This document shows positions 14,698 to 24,080 of a stretch of 64,000 nt of DNA, piece by piece (positions within the stretch are counted from its first letter, which is position 1; each line of letters begins with the position of its first letter). The notes under the pieces are model-generated. The model saw nothing but the letters and a program-made list of their open reading frames with translations. It was not told the origin of the DNA and ran no database searches. This DNA is from Hymenobacter ginkgonis. GTDB taxonomy: Bacteria > Bacteroidota > Bacteroidia > Cytophagales > Hymenobacteraceae. The position numbers and the translations under genes are program-made. Location of the stretch: NCBI RefSeq assembly GCF_009755225.1, contig NZ_WQKZ01000002.1, positions 372,001-436,000 of the forward strand, given 5' to 3'.

Positions 14698-17601
14698 CTA
14701 GTGTGCTTTCAGCCAGTTGCTTCCTACCCCCACTTCTACCTCCAAGGGCACGCCGCGGGGTAGGAGCAGCGCGGTAGTCATAAGTTCGCGAATTTTAGGG
14801 GTGATAAATTCCACTTCCTCCTTCACGGCGTCGAACACCAATTCGTCGTGCACTTGCAGTATCATCTTGGTACCCAGGCGCTCCTGAATCAGCCACTCGT
14901 GGATATTTATCATGGCCATTTTGATGATATCGGCGGCCGTGCCCTGGATGGGCGCATTGATGGCGTTGCGCTCGGTGTAGCCGCGCAGGGTGGCATTGCG
15001 CGAGTTGATATCGCGCAGGTAGCGGCGGCGTTTAAGCAGCGTTTCGGCGTATTCGAGCTCGCGGGCGCGGTTAATGCTGTCGTCCATGAACGCCTTCACC
15101 GACGGAAACTCCTGGAAGTACGTCTCGATAATGTCCGTGGCCTCTTTGCGGCTAATGCCGATGCGCTGGGCCAGGCCAAACGCCGAGATGCCGTAGATGA
15201 TGCCAAAATTCACGGTCTTGGCCTTGCGGCGCATTTCGCCATCTACCTCACTCAGCGGCACCCGAAATACCTTGCTGGCGGTGCTGGCGTGCACATCTTG
15301 CCCCAGCCGGAAGGCCTCAATCATGGTAGCGTCGCCCGAAAAATCGGCCATGATGCGCAGCTCCACCTGCGAGTAGTCGGCGGCTAGCAGCACGTGCTGG
15401 TCGTCGCGCGGCACAAAGGCTTTGCGAATTTCGCGGCCCTTTTCGGTGCGAATCGGGATGTTCTGGAGGTTGGGGTTGGTCGAGCTGAGGCGGCCGGTGG
15501 CCGTTACGGCTTGGTTAAACGAGGTGTGCACGCGGCCATCGACCGGGCTCACGAGCTGGGGTAGGGCCTCCACGTAGGTCGAGCGCAGCTTGCTGAGCTG
15601 GCGGTATTCGAGGATGAGGCCGGCAATGGGATTATCGGCCGCCAACTGGCTCAGGATTTCCTCGCCGGTAGCGTACTGGCCGGTTTTGGTTTTCTTGATT
15701 TTACCCTTCCCGATGTCCATTTTGTCAAACAGCACTTCGCCCAATTGCTTGGGCGAGCCAATGTTGAACTCCTGGCCAGCTTCGGTAAAAATCTGCGTTT
15801 CCAACTCCTGCACGTAGCCTTGCAGCTCGGCCGAGTACTCGTTCATGGCGTTGGAGTCGATGCGCACGCCCGCAAACTCCACGTCGGCCAGTACCGGCAC
15901 CAGCGGGTTTTCCACGTCGTTGAGCAAGCCTAGCAAGCCCAGGTCTTTAAGCATCGGCTCGAACACGTGCCGCAGCTGCAACGTCACGTCAGCGTCTTCG
16001 CAGGCGTAGTCGCTCACCAGGGCCGGGTCGAGGTCGGCCATCGTCTTTTGGTTCTTGCCCTTGGTTCCAATAAGGTCGGTGATGGGCACCGGCGAGTAGT
16101 GCAAGTAGGTTTCGGCCAGCACGTCCATGTTGTGGCGCATGTCGGGCTCGATGAGGTAGTGCGCCAGCATGGTGTCGAAGAACGGCCCCGCCACGCGCAC
16201 ACTGTAGTTCTTGAGAATCAGCAGGTCATACTTGATGTTCTGGCCAATTTTCAGGATGGTTTCACTCTCAAAAAATGGGCAGAACTCCTCCACCAGCTTT
16301 TGCGCCGCGTCGGCGTCGTCTTGCGGCACGGGCACGTAGTAAGCCTCGCCCGGCAGGTAGCTGAACGACAGGCCCACCAGCCGTGCCGTTTGGGTATTGA
16401 GGCCAGTGGTTTCGGTGTCGAAGCTCACCTCGGCCTGCTGCAACAAGAAGCTAAGCAGCGACTTGCGCAGCGCGGGCGTATCAACCAGGTGGTAGTTGTG
16501 CGGCACGTCTTCGAGCGTCTTCTTGGGGCCGTCGTAGTACTCGCTACCCCCCCCGTCGGGGCCCAGCTCGCCATTTTCAGCGGCGTTGATGACCGCCGCG
16601 CTGCCCTCGCCAAACAGCGAGCCCTGCAAGCTACCCGGCGCGGGTGCCGCCACCTTAGGCCGGCGCGCGCCGCGGGGGGTAGGGGCCGCCGGGCCGGGCG
16701 CCTTAGTTCCTTCGCCGAGCACCCGCGCCGCGAGTTGCCGAAACTCCAGGTCCTCGAACAGCTGGCGCAGCAGTGGCTCGTCGGCGCCGCCCACGGCTAG
16801 TTCTTCGGGCTCAAAATTGACGGGCACGTTCACGTGAATCGTGGCCAATTCCTTGCTCAGCAGACCCTGCTCGGCAAAATTGCGCACGTTTTCCTGCTGC
16901 TTACCCTTGAGCTGGTCCACGTTGGCAATCAGGTTCTCGACTGAGCCGTACTGCTTAATGAGCGTCTTGGCCGTCTTCTCCCCAATACCTGGGATGCCGG
17001 GAATATTATCGCTCGCATCGCCCTGCAAGCCCAGTATATCCGTCACTTGCTCCACGCGCTCAATCTCGAAGCGCTGGAGCACGTGTGCCACGTCGAGCAC
17101 CTCGGCCGCGTTGCCCATAAAGGCGGGCCGGTAGATTTTGATGTGCTCGGTCACAAGCTGGCAGTAGTCCTTGTCGGGCGTCATCATAAACACCTCGAAG
17201 CCGTGGGCCTCGGCGCGCTGCGCAATGGTGCCAATCACGTCGTCGGCCTCGTAGCCATCCATCATCAAAATGGGGATGTTGAAGGCCTTGATAATGTCTT
17301 TGATATACGGGATGGCAATGCCGATATCCTCGGGCATGGCCTGGCGCTGCGCCTTATACTCGGCAAAGTTGTCGTGCCGAAACGTTTTCTTGCCCGAGTC
17401 GAAGCACACGCCCAGGTGGGTCGGCTTTTCTTTCAGCAGCACTTCTACCAGCGTATTGGTGAAGCCCAGCACGGCCCCAGTATTCATTCCCTTCGAGTTA
17501 ATGCGCGGGTTCTTGGAAAAGGCAAAGTGCGAGCGGTAAATGAGCGCAAAAGCGTCGAGCAGGAAAAGCTTTTTGGCGGGGGTAGGAACTTGGTCGGGCA
17601 T
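14698..17601 (-). CDS. polA: DNA polymerase I
   Basis: 967 residues with all three domains. 5-prime nuclease domain (1-290: LFLLDAFALIYRSHFAF, MDGYEADDVIGTIA, GDASDNIPGIPGIGEKTA); proofreading exonuclease with intact acidic residues (SFDTETTGL, IGQNIKYDLLI, YACEDADVTL); polymerase with motif A LLAADYSQVELRIMA, motif B RRKAKTVNFGIIYG and motif C QVHDELVFDA. It fills gaps and removes RNA primers. A linker near residues 300-355 is Pro/Ala/Gly-rich, with an eight-C run at 16547-16554. GACCTTTG at 17609-17616 on the minus strand is one base off a TAnnTTTG element. Confidence 0.98.
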   Translation of the reverse strand: MPDQVPTPAKKLFLLDAFALIYRSHFAFSKNPRINSKGMNTGAVLGFTNTLVEVLLKEKPTHLGVCFDSGKKTFRHDNFAEYKAQRQAMPEDIGIAIPYIKDIIKAFNIPILMMDGYEADDVIGTIAQRAEAHGFEVFMMTPDKDYCQLVTEHIKIYRPAFMGNAAEVLDVAHVLQRFEIERVEQVTDILGLQGDASDNIPGIPGIGEKTAKTLIKQYGSVENLIANVDQLKGKQQENVRNFAEQGLLSKELATIHVNVPVNFEPEELAVGGADEPLLRQLFEDLEFRQLAARVLGEGTKAPGPAAPTPRGARRPKVAAPAPGSLQGSLFGEGSAAVINAAENGELGPDGGGSEYYDGPKKTLEDVPHNYHLVDTPALRKSLLSFLLQQAEVSFDTETTGLNTQTARLVGLSFSYLPGEAYYVPVPQDDADAAQKLVEEFCPFFESETILKIGQNIKYDLLILKNYSVRVAGPFFDTMLAHYLIEPDMRHNMDVLAETYLHYSPVPITDLIGTKGKNQKTMADLDPALVSDYACEDADVTLQLRHVFEPMLKDLGLLGLLNDVENPLVPVLADVEFAGVRIDSNAMNEYSAELQGYVQELETQIFTEAGQEFNIGSPKQLGEVLFDKMDIGKGKIKKTKTGQYATGEEILSQLAADNPIAGLILEYRQLSKLRSTYVEALPQLVSPVDGRVHTSFNQAVTATGRLSSTNPNLQNIPIRTEKGREIRKAFVPRDDQHVLLAADYSQVELRIMADFSGDATMIEAFRLGQDVHASTASKVFRVPLSEVDGEMRRKAKTVNFGIIYGISAFGLAQRIGISRKEATDIIETYFQEFPSVKAFMDDSINRARELEYAETLLKRRRYLRDINSRNATLRGYTERNAINAPIQGTAADIIKMAMINIHEWLIQERLGTKMILQVHDELVFDAVKEEVEFITPKIRELMTTALLLPRGVPLEVEVGVGSNWLKAH

Positions 17602-17663
17602 AGTAGGGCAAAGGTCGGGGAGGCTATGCCTACGGGGGTAGGCGCCTCCGAGGTTATTCCAAC

Positions 17664-17694
17664 AAAAAAGCCAGACGTTTCCGTCCGGCTTTTC
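17664..17694 (-). terminator. intrinsic terminator of the LOG-family gene
   Basis: Read on the minus strand: AAAAGCCGGACG-GAAA-CGTCTGGCTTTTTT, stem (one G-U) plus T-run, 19 bases after the stop at 17713. Confidence 0.85.
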
Positions 17695-17712
17695 GGCAAA
17701 TTATATAGTAGC

Positions 17713-18579
17713 CTAAAAATTGGGTGACAACGAGTATTTGTGGTAAAAATCATCAATGATTTTGACGGCCTCGCTGGCATCGTCCACAATTTGCACGAGG
17801 CTCATATCCTCGGGCGAGATGTTATGCTCTTCGGCCAGCATCACGTTGCTAATCCAATCGAAGAGGCCGCCCCAGTAGGCCGAGCCCACGAGTACGATGG
17901 GGAACCGGCCAATTTTCTTGGTCTGAATCAGGGTCAGGGCTTCAAATAGCTCGTCGATGGTGCCGAAGCCGCCAGGCATGCCCACGAAGGCCTGCGCGTA
18001 CTTCACAAACATCACTTTGCGCACGAAAAAGTAATCGAAATTGATGCACTTATCCTGGTCGATATAGATGTTGTGGGTTTGCTCGAAAGGCAGCTCGATG
18101 TTGAGGCCCACCGACTTACCACCTTCGGCGCGGGCGCCTTTGTTGCCGGCCTCCATGATGCCGGGGCCGCCGCCCGTGATAACGCCGTAGCCGTGGCGCA
18201 CCAACTTGGAGGCAATTTCCTCAGCCATTTGGTAGTAGGGATTTTCGGGCTTGGTGCGGGCCGAGCCGAAGATGCTCACGCAAGGGCCAATTTTGGACAT
18301 CTTCTCGAAGCCCTCCACAAATTCGGCCATCACTTTGAAAATCTGCCAGCTGTCGGCGATTTTTATCTCGTTCCAGTCTTTATCGACAAAGGCTTTGCGG
18401 ATGCGCTGCTCGTCGGGGTCGGTGCCGTTTTTGGCCACGCCGCCGGTTTGCTGGCGCAGTTCGGTAATAGAAGTCAGCTTGTTATCGTTGACGTTGGGCT
18501 GCACGATGGTTTTACCGGAGCCGGCGTTCAGGCTTTCGTCGGAAGCCTTGGTTCTGCTAGTTTTTTTGAGTTTGGACAT
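17713..18579 (-). CDS. LOG-family protein (putative nucleoside 5-prime-monophosphate phosphoribohydrolase)
   Basis: 288 residues. The Rossmann-like core has the LOG signature GGGPGIMEAGNKGA (about 135-148) and PGGFGTIDELFE (about 201-212, the PGGxGTxxE motif). LOG enzymes cleave nucleotide monophosphates at the N-glycosidic bond; plant-type members activate cytokinins, but most bacterial ones have unknown substrates. The N-terminal 80 residues are Lys/Asp/Asn-rich and probably disordered. Same strand as the permease gene upstream, with its own candidate promoter at 18632-18639. Confidence 0.88.
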   Translation of the reverse strand: MSKLKKTSRTKASDESLNAGSGKTIVQPNVNDNKLTSITELRQQTGGVAKNGTDPDEQRIRKAFVDKDWNEIKIADSWQIFKVMAEFVEGFEKMSKIGPCVSIFGSARTKPENPYYQMAEEIASKLVRHGYGVITGGGPGIMEAGNKGARAEGGKSVGLNIELPFEQTHNIYIDQDKCINFDYFFVRKVMFVKYAQAFVGMPGGFGTIDELFEALTLIQTKKIGRFPIVLVGSAYWGGLFDWISNVMLAEEHNISPEDMSLVQIVDDASEAVKIIDDFYHKYSLSPNF

Positions 18580-18603
18580 ATAACCAGGGTGGGGAAAACG
18601 AAA

Positions 18604-18630
18604 CCGCCCCGGCTCGGTGAAGCGGGGCGG
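18604..18630 (-). terminator. GC-rich hairpin between permease and LOG genes
   Basis: CCGCCCCG (18604-18611) pairs with CGGGGCGG (18623-18630), followed on the minus strand by TTTCGTTTT. It could end the upstream permease transcript or act in the leader of the LOG gene, since the candidate promoter abuts it. Confidence 0.5.
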
Positions 18631-18631
18631 C

Positions 18632-18639
18632 CAAAAGTA
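18632..18639 (-). promoter_or_regulatory. TAnnTTTG -7 element of LOG gene
   Basis: Minus-strand TACTTTTG, 52 bases before the ATG at 18579. Confidence 0.5.
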
Positions 18640-18708
18640 GGGGCGCGAAGATAAGACACTGCTAAGCTGATTTTATCATTGCACTCGCAACGGTAAACCC
18701 TACCCCCC

Positions 18709-19974
18709 TTATTTTGCCCGAATGGCAATAACCGGGTCGAGGTTGGCCGCCATCACGGCCGGGATAATGCCCGCCAGCACCCCAATACCGACCGACACCA
18801 GCAGGCCCAACGAAATATTGCCTGCACTCAGAAACAGCGCGAGGCTGTCTTGTGGAATCAGCGTAATGAGCCACACCAAAAATATGCCGGTGGCACCGCC
18901 GAGTAAGCACAAAAACACGGCTTCGAAGAGAAACTGAAACAGAATGAAGTAGTTTTTGGCCCCCAGCGATTTCTGAATCCCGATGATGTTGGTGCGCTCG
19001 CGCACTGACACAAACATGATGTTGGCAATACCAAACCCGCCAACTAGCATGGCAAACGAGCCGATAATGGCGCCGGCTAACCCAATGACGCTAAACAGCT
19101 TACCGATGGCCGAGGCTATCATTTCGGGGCGATTGAGGGCAAAATTATCTTCCTCGCGGGGCTTGAGGCCCCGAATGATGCGCATATCGCCCTGCATCTC
19201 GGCTTCGAGGTTGAGCAGGCCGGGGTCGTCGTCGCGGCCCTTCACGCCGAGCGAGGGCGAGGGGCCACTCATGCCGGTGCTGCTCATGGCAAAAATGCTG
19301 GCAAAGGCGCCGTAGGGAATAATACAGTTGGCATCGTTGCTGGGCGTGCCGAGCAGGTTTTTGCCCTCTTTTTTCATCACCCCAATTACTGTGAAGTACC
19401 GGCCCTGCGTCTTGAACTGCCGGCCTACCGGCTCGCCTTGGGGGTAGAGATTTTCGGCAATAGTGGCCCCAATAATGGCTACCGGCCTACCCCCATCCAT
19501 TTCCTGTGGGGTGAAGTAACGGCCCTGCTCGATGGGCACGCTCGATATGTTGCGGTATTCGTAGCTCACGCCTTGCAACGCACAGTCGCTTACCGAGTTG
19601 GCATCGCTCTTAAACGTATTGCCGCCCTTGGCTACGAAAATGGCTACCCCACTCTGGCTAGTGGCGGGCAGCATCCGCTGGAGCTGCTGAAACTCGCGCA
19701 TCGTGGGCACTGGGCGATTGAAGTATTTCCACCACGGAAAATTATTCTCGAAGACCCAGGGCCACTTCCCCACATATATCACCTTGTCGCCCAAGAAGTT
19801 CATACTACTGCGCACGTTGGCTTCGAGCGAATCGACTACCATGAAAACGGCGATGATGGAGAAGATGCCTACCGTGACGCCCAGCAGCGACAGAATGGTA
19901 CGTAACAGGTTGGCTCGCAGCGCCTGCCAGGCAAAGGCGAAGCTTTCGAGTACGAGGCGGATAGTCAGGAACAT
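18709..19974 (-). CDS. MacB/FtsX-type ABC transporter permease
   Basis: 421 residues with the MacB topology: one N-terminal membrane segment (TILSLLGVTVGIFSIIAVFM, about 26-45), a large periplasmic MacB_PCD domain (about 50-290), and three C-terminal membrane segments in the FtsX domain (GSFAMLVGGFGIANIMFVSV, about 310-330, plus two more). RERTNIIGIQKSLGAK is the conserved coupling segment. It would work with a separate ATPase that is not in the window. Such permeases drive export or mechanotransmission in the envelope; the substrate is unknown. Confidence 0.92.
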   Translation of the reverse strand: MFLTIRLVLESFAFAWQALRANLLRTILSLLGVTVGIFSIIAVFMVVDSLEANVRSSMNFLGDKVIYVGKWPWVFENNFPWWKYFNRPVPTMREFQQLQRMLPATSQSGVAIFVAKGGNTFKSDANSVSDCALQGVSYEYRNISSVPIEQGRYFTPQEMDGGRPVAIIGATIAENLYPQGEPVGRQFKTQGRYFTVIGVMKKEGKNLLGTPSNDANCIIPYGAFASIFAMSSTGMSGPSPSLGVKGRDDDPGLLNLEAEMQGDMRIIRGLKPREEDNFALNRPEMIASAIGKLFSVIGLAGAIIGSFAMLVGGFGIANIMFVSVRERTNIIGIQKSLGAKNYFILFQFLFEAVFLCLLGGATGIFLVWLITLIPQDSLALFLSAGNISLGLLVSVGIGVLAGIIPAVMAANLDPVIAIRAK

Positions 19975-20112
19975 GAACGGGGGATTTTAGAACCCAAATA
20001 ACGGCATGCTTCGGCCTGCACCGCTAGCGGCAGCTAGTTGGCTCGCCCGATGTTTTTTAGCCGGCAACCCTGCCAGCGGGTTAAAGGTGCTGGCAATCTA
20101 AAAAGAACACCG

Positions 20113-20120
20113 TACCTTTG
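20113..20120 (+). promoter_or_regulatory. TAnnTTTG -7 element of queA
   Basis: TACCTTTG, 41 bases before the ATG at 20162. Confidence 0.6.
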
Positions 20121-20161
20121 CCCCCCGAATTTTCGGTAACTTCCCCCTAGTACTGCCCATC

Positions 20162-21217
20162 ATGGCGATGAAACTGCATGAGTTCAAGTTTGAACTCCCC
20201 GAAGAGCTGATTGCCAGTCACCCTGCCCGCCACCGCGACGAATCCCGCCTAATGGTCGTCAACCGCGCCACTGGCCAGTTTGAGCACAAGATGTTCAAAG
20301 ATGTGCTGGATTATTTTGTGGAGGGCGACGTCTTCGTTTTCAACGACACCAAAGTGTTTCCGGCCCGCATGTATGGCCAAAAAGAGCGGACTGGCGCGCA
20401 AATCGAGGTTTTCCTGCTGCGCGAGCTTAACAAAGAAGGCCGCCTGTGGGATGTGCTGGTGGACCCAGCCCGCAAAATCCGCGTGGGCAACAAGCTGTAC
20501 TTCGGCGAGTCAGATATTGTGGCTGAAGTGATTGACAACACGACGTCGCGCGGCCGCACCATCAAGTTTTTGTTTGATGGCACCGATGAGGAATTCCGCA
20601 AGGCGCTCTACGAACTGGGCGAAACGCCCGTGCCCAAAGAAGTGCTGAAGCGCGAAACCGAGCCCGCCGACAAAGAGCGCTACCAAACGATTTTTGCCGA
20701 GAACATTGGCGCCGTGGCCGCGCCAAGCGCTGGCTTGCACTTCTCGCGCGAGGTAATGAAGCGCATGGAAATCAAGGGCATAGAGAAAGCGTACGTGACG
20801 CTGCACGTGGGCCTTGGCACCTACCGCAACGTAGACGTAGAAGACCTGACCAAGCACAAAATGGACTCGGAGCAGTTTTTCGTGAACGCCGATGCCGTGC
20901 AGGTGGTCAACAAAGCCATGGACGCTAAAAAGCAGGTGTGCGCCATTGGCACTACCACCATGCGGGCGCTCGACGCCTCGGTGTCAGCCAACAGCCGCAT
21001 TAAGGTGACGCAGGGCTGGAACGACAAGTTTATCTATCCGCCCTACGATTTCAAAATTGCTAACTCGCTGCTAACCAACTTCCACCTGCCCGAGAGCACG
21101 CTGGTGATGATGGCTTCGGCTTTTGCCGGCTACCCCCTGCTGATGGCGGCTTACCAGGAAGCTATTAAGGAGAAATACCGCTTCTTCGCCTACGGCGACG
21201 CCATGCTGATTCTGTAA
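20162..21217 (+). CDS. queA: S-adenosylmethionine:tRNA ribosyltransferase-isomerase QueA
   Basis: 351 residues, usual length. Signatures are [20 protein letters not shown] at the N-terminus, [23 protein letters not shown] (about 190), [27 protein letters not shown] and [19 protein letters not shown]. It adds and rearranges the ribosyl group of SAM on preQ1-tRNA to give epoxyqueuosine, in the queuosine pathway. ATG codons at 20162 and 20168 are equally possible. Monocistronic by the look of its promoter and terminator. Confidence 0.97.
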   Translation: MAMKLHEFKFELPEELIASHPARHRDESRLMVVNRATGQFEHKMFKDVLDYFVEGDVFVFNDTKVFPARMYGQKERTGAQIEVFLLRELNKEGRLWDVLVDPARKIRVGNKLYFGESDIVAEVIDNTTSRGRTIKFLFDGTDEEFRKALYELGETPVPKEVLKRETEPADKERYQTIFAENIGAVAAPSAGLHFSREVMKRMEIKGIEKAYVTLHVGLGTYRNVDVEDLTKHKMDSEQFFVNADAVQVVNKAMDAKKQVCAIGTTTMRALDASVSANSRIKVTQGWNDKFIYPPYDFKIANSLLTNFHLPESTLVMMASAFAGYPLLMAAYQEAIKEKYRFFAYGDAMLIL

Positions 21218-21261
21218 GTTGGCCGCCGTTTGGCATCCAATTTGAGAGATATAAAGAGAGA

Positions 21262-21297
21262 GCCCCGTCGCCGTCTGGCGCCGGGGCGCTTTTTTTG
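21262..21297 (+). terminator. intrinsic terminator after queA
   Basis: GCCCCG-T-CGCC-GTCT-GGCG-C-CGGGGC stem followed by seven T residues; it lies just before the ispD start at 21324. Confidence 0.85.
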
Positions 21298-21323
21298 TGG
21301 GCTACTTCCTTGTTTTCACTCTT

Positions 21324-22055
21324 ATGCCTGTGCCTACCCCAGCCATTTCTAGTCCTACCCCCCTCCTTGCGCCGCACCGCTACGCCATTCTGGTGGCGGG
21401 GGGTAGCGGGCTGCGTATGGGCGCCGACCGGCCCAAGCAGTTTTTGCTGTTGCAAGGCGAGCCGGTGCTGCTGCACACGCTGCGCCGCTTTGCCGAACCC
21501 GCCTTGGGCATAGCGCAGGTGGTGGTGGTGCTGCCGTTTGACCAGCTCGATTATTGGCGGCAAGTAATTGCGCAGTACCAGCTTACTACCCCCCATACCT
21601 TGGTGCAAGGTGGCGCCACCCGCTGGGCCTCGGTGAAGGCGGGGCTAGCCGCCCTACCCCCCGATGCGGCCAGCGGCGCGCTAGTGGCCGTGCACGACGG
21701 CGTGCGCCCGCTGGTGCCGCACGCCGTGATTGAGGCTACCTACCAGGCCGCCGCTGCCCACGGCGCCGCCTGCGCCGCCGTGCCGCCCAAAGACTCGGTG
21801 CGCATGCTGGCTGCTGCGGGCTCGGCGCCGCTCGACCGCCGCCGCTTGCGCCTCATGCAGACGCCCCAAACCTTCGACCTGGCGCTGCTGCGCCGTGCGT
21901 ACCGCCTGCCCGAGCTACCCACCTTCACCGACGATGCCAGCGTGGTCGATGACCTGCACCCCGTGCAGCTGGTGGAGGGCGATTACCGCAATCTCAAAAT
22001 CACGACGCCCGAAGACTTGCTATTGGCTGAGGCCTTGCTCGCAGCAGCGGGGTAG
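21324..22055 (+). CDS. ispD: 2-C-methyl-D-erythritol 4-phosphate cytidylyltransferase IspD
   Basis: 243 residues from the ATG at 21324. CTP-binding signature YAILVAGGSGLRMGADRPKQ (residues 19-38), AVHDGVRPLV and TDDASVVDDL match IspD. It makes CDP-methylerythritol in the non-mevalonate isoprenoid pathway. A GTG about nine codons upstream would lie in the terminator tail, so 21324 is preferred. The stop codon TAG falls within GCGGGGTAGGG, a copy of the window-wide G-rich word. Confidence 0.95.
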   Translation: MPVPTPAISSPTPLLAPHRYAILVAGGSGLRMGADRPKQFLLLQGEPVLLHTLRRFAEPALGIAQVVVVLPFDQLDYWRQVIAQYQLTTPHTLVQGGATRWASVKAGLAALPPDAASGALVAVHDGVRPLVPHAVIEATYQAAAAHGAACAAVPPKDSVRMLAAAGSAPLDRRRLRLMQTPQTFDLALLRRAYRLPELPTFTDDASVVDDLHPVQLVEGDYRNLKITTPEDLLLAEALLAAAG

Positions 22056-22100
22056 GGCGGCCCCGCACTGACCGGTAAAATATCGCGCTCTTAAGCCAAA

Positions 22101-22133
22101 AGAGGCTGCCTGGTTTAGGCAGCCTCTTTTTAT
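22101..22133 (+). terminator. terminator after ispD
   Basis: AGAGGCTGCC-TGGTTTA-GGCAGCCTCT then TTTT. Flanking AAAA on the left means it may also serve the convergent lipoprotein gene. Confidence 0.88.
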
Positions 22134-22194
22134 AACTAACCAGTAGAAGGGAAGGACGGCTGGAATTAGTCCATGTATTCTAACTAGTTGCTAA

Positions 22195-23046
22195 TTAGCG
22201 CAAGTAAATAGTGTGCGTTTTGCCATTGAACGTGACCGACGCCACGTTATCGCAGGTTTGGGTGCCGGCGGGGTCGTAGTCGAGCAGCATGGCTTTTTGG
22301 TTGGAATTAGCGATTTCGACGGTGCCAGCCACAAAATGCCGGGCGCAGCCCAGCGCAAATTTTTTCACCAGCGGCTGCTGAATGGTGGCCGTGTAGCTCA
22401 CTAGGCGGCGATTGGTGCCCGTGAGCGAGCCCGTAATGGTGTAGGCATCGTCGAGAATGGTGGCCGTGCCGAAGCCCGCGGTGCGGGTGTAGCGGCGCTG
22501 CGACGTCCAAGAAGTCGTGCCGCCATTATTGGCGAAGATGATGCTGGCATTCTGCACGCTAAGGTCGAACGAGCCACCGCCGAGGCTGGTGATGATGCGA
22601 GTGCCTAGGTGCTGGTTGTCGTTCACGAAATAATTGGTGCGGTTGATAGTCACCACCGCGCCAGCCTGGCGGTAGGGGCCGCTGAACACAGCTATCAGTT
22701 GGCCGCGGCGGTAGCGGCTATCGGGGCACAAGCAGTTGGTAGACCCAAAATCGAGGGTTAGCGTGCGCGTTTTGGCGTCGTAGGTGCGGGTAGCGCAGCC
22801 CGAAAGCAGGCGTTGCATATCGGCTAAGCCGCCCACGGTGGGGCTAGCCGAGTCGGTGGCATCCTGCGGGGCCGCGGCTTCGACGAGGTCGGCGGTAGTC
22901 GCGTTTTCCTCGTCGCCCTGGCCAGCGTCTTCCGCCGACACTACATCGTCGGCGATAACCTCATTTTTTTGGCAGCTCGTTGCAAGCAATAAGCCGCCCG
23001 CCAGGGCTGCTAGTGCGAAGGAGTGAAGAGTAGGGCGCTGGCGCAT
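22195..23046 (-). CDS. predicted lipoprotein of unknown function
   Basis: 283 residues from the ATG at 23046, with a signal peptide and lipobox LLATSC (Cys25). Residues 30-80 are Asp/Glu/Ala-rich and probably disordered; the rest alternates in a beta-rich way (RTLTLDFGSTNCLCPDSRYR, GGSFDLSVQNASIIFANNGG, VASVTFNGKTHTIYL) with several cysteines (about residues 92, 112, 114, 241 and 270). No family recognised. The upstream ATG at 23076 would put ten extra residues before the signal peptide. Confidence 0.75.
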   Translation of the reverse strand: MRQRPTLHSFALAALAGGLLLATSCQKNEVIADDVVSAEDAGQGDEENATTADLVEAAAPQDATDSASPTVGGLADMQRLLSGCATRTYDAKTRTLTLDFGSTNCLCPDSRYRRGQLIAVFSGPYRQAGAVVTINRTNYFVNDNQHLGTRIITSLGGGSFDLSVQNASIIFANNGGTTSWTSQRRYTRTAGFGTATILDDAYTITGSLTGTNRRLVSYTATIQQPLVKKFALGCARHFVAGTVEIANSNQKAMLLDYDPAGTQTCDNVASVTFNGKTHTIYLR

Positions 23047-23244
23047 AAGGGAGATAGGTAAAAGGTAAATTGGCAAGTAGTTGTATAGGCTAAGAGTCGA
23101 GCTGCGGCTAGAAGTTTAATGCTGTTTTTAAAAATAAATCGGGCTGCTACCCAACCCATTATTCGGTGGCCAACTAGTTATAAACCACAAACATTACTTC
23201 CTCCCCACCGTATACCCGCCCCTACCCCCACCTCAGTTAGTCTT

Positions 23245-23904
23245 ATGAAACGCCTCTTCCTGCCCCTGCTTGGGGCTAGCCTCTTGGCTTTGAATGCTTG
23301 TAGCTCCTCTACCACCGAAGGCAACGGCAACGACACGGCTTCCAAATCGGGCGTTACCACCGACTCTGCCACTACTGCCATGCCGGCGGGCGCTGCCAGC
23401 CCCGAGAATCAGCCCGCCATGGCCGGTTCTAACAAGTCGGAAGGTGGTGACCCTAACGGCCCGACTGCTCCGCACGCCAACGACGCCGAGTTTATGATGT
23501 CGGCGGCTCACTCAGACCAGAACGAGATTCAACTTAGCAAAATGGCCTTGGCCAAAGGTGTGTCGGAAACGGCCAAGACCTATGCTAACCAGATGATTAC
23601 CGACCATACGAAGAGCTCGGCCAACCTGAAGCCCATCGCCGCCAAAGCGGGCGTGACCCTACCCACCGACATGGATGCCGACCACAAAGCAATGGCGCCC
23701 CAAATGGAAAAGCTATCGGGTAAAGCCTTCGAGGAAAAGTATATTCAGCAGATGGTGGCCGACCACCAGAAAACTGCCAACACCTTGAAAGCCCACCAGC
23801 AGATGACCAAAGACGCCCAACTGCAAGGCTGGATTACCACTACCCTGCCGGTAGTAGAAGGCCACTTGAAAATGGCTAGCACCGACGCTAATATGAAGAT
23901 GTAA
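23245..23904 (+). CDS. DUF4142 lipoprotein
   Basis: 219 residues with lipobox LALNACSS (Cys19), a Ser/Thr/Ala-rich linker (20-85) and a DUF4142 helical bundle (DAEFMMSAAHSDQNEIQLSK, AKTYANQMITDHTKSSANLK, FEEKYIQQMVADHQKTANTL). The repeated D-H pairs are ferritin-like in spacing, but whether DUF4142 binds metal is unsettled. Probably periplasmic side of a membrane; expanded in soil Bacteroidota and often stress-linked. The start at 23245 puts Met right before the signal peptide; the frame is open for 42 codons upstream. Confidence 0.9.
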   Translation: MKRLFLPLLGASLLALNACSSSTTEGNGNDTASKSGVTTDSATTAMPAGAASPENQPAMAGSNKSEGGDPNGPTAPHANDAEFMMSAAHSDQNEIQLSKMALAKGVSETAKTYANQMITDHTKSSANLKPIAAKAGVTLPTDMDADHKAMAPQMEKLSGKAFEEKYIQQMVADHQKTANTLKAHQQMTKDAQLQGWITTTLPVVEGHLKMASTDANMKM

Positions 23905-23927
23905 CCTAGCAGTTACTACTTAATTGG

Positions 23928-23973
23928 CCATCAGCAGAGCTCGCTAACCCGGGTTTTGCTGATGGTTTTTTTG
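23928..23973 (+). terminator. terminator after DUF4142 gene
   Basis: CCATCAGCA ... TGCTGATGG followed by a seven-T run. Confidence 0.8.
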
Positions 23974-24022
23974 TGTCAAGATTGTCGCTGCCCCGAAAGA
24001 ATAAAGGGGGGTAGGGATAAAA

Positions 24023-24065
24023 ACCCAAAAGCCCCGGCATCAAGTAGATGCCGGGGCTTTTGGGT
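24023..24065. terminator. bidirectional terminator (19-bp perfect stem)
   Basis: ACCCAAAAGCCCCGGCATC (24023-24041) pairs perfectly with 24047-24065 around AAGTA. The AAAA/TTTT inside the arms make it fit either strand; it likely ends the convergent ytxJ transcript. Confidence 0.8.
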
Positions 24066-24080
24066 AGAAACGTAGCGCTA

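Noticed and set aside
15967..16800. 277-residue plus-strand frame inside polA
   Set aside because: Antisense shadow of an intact polA with no domain of its own.
14698..17601. Family A polymerase as part of a defence or DNA-modification locus
   Set aside because: It is a full-length housekeeping polA with all three domains and ordinary neighbours.
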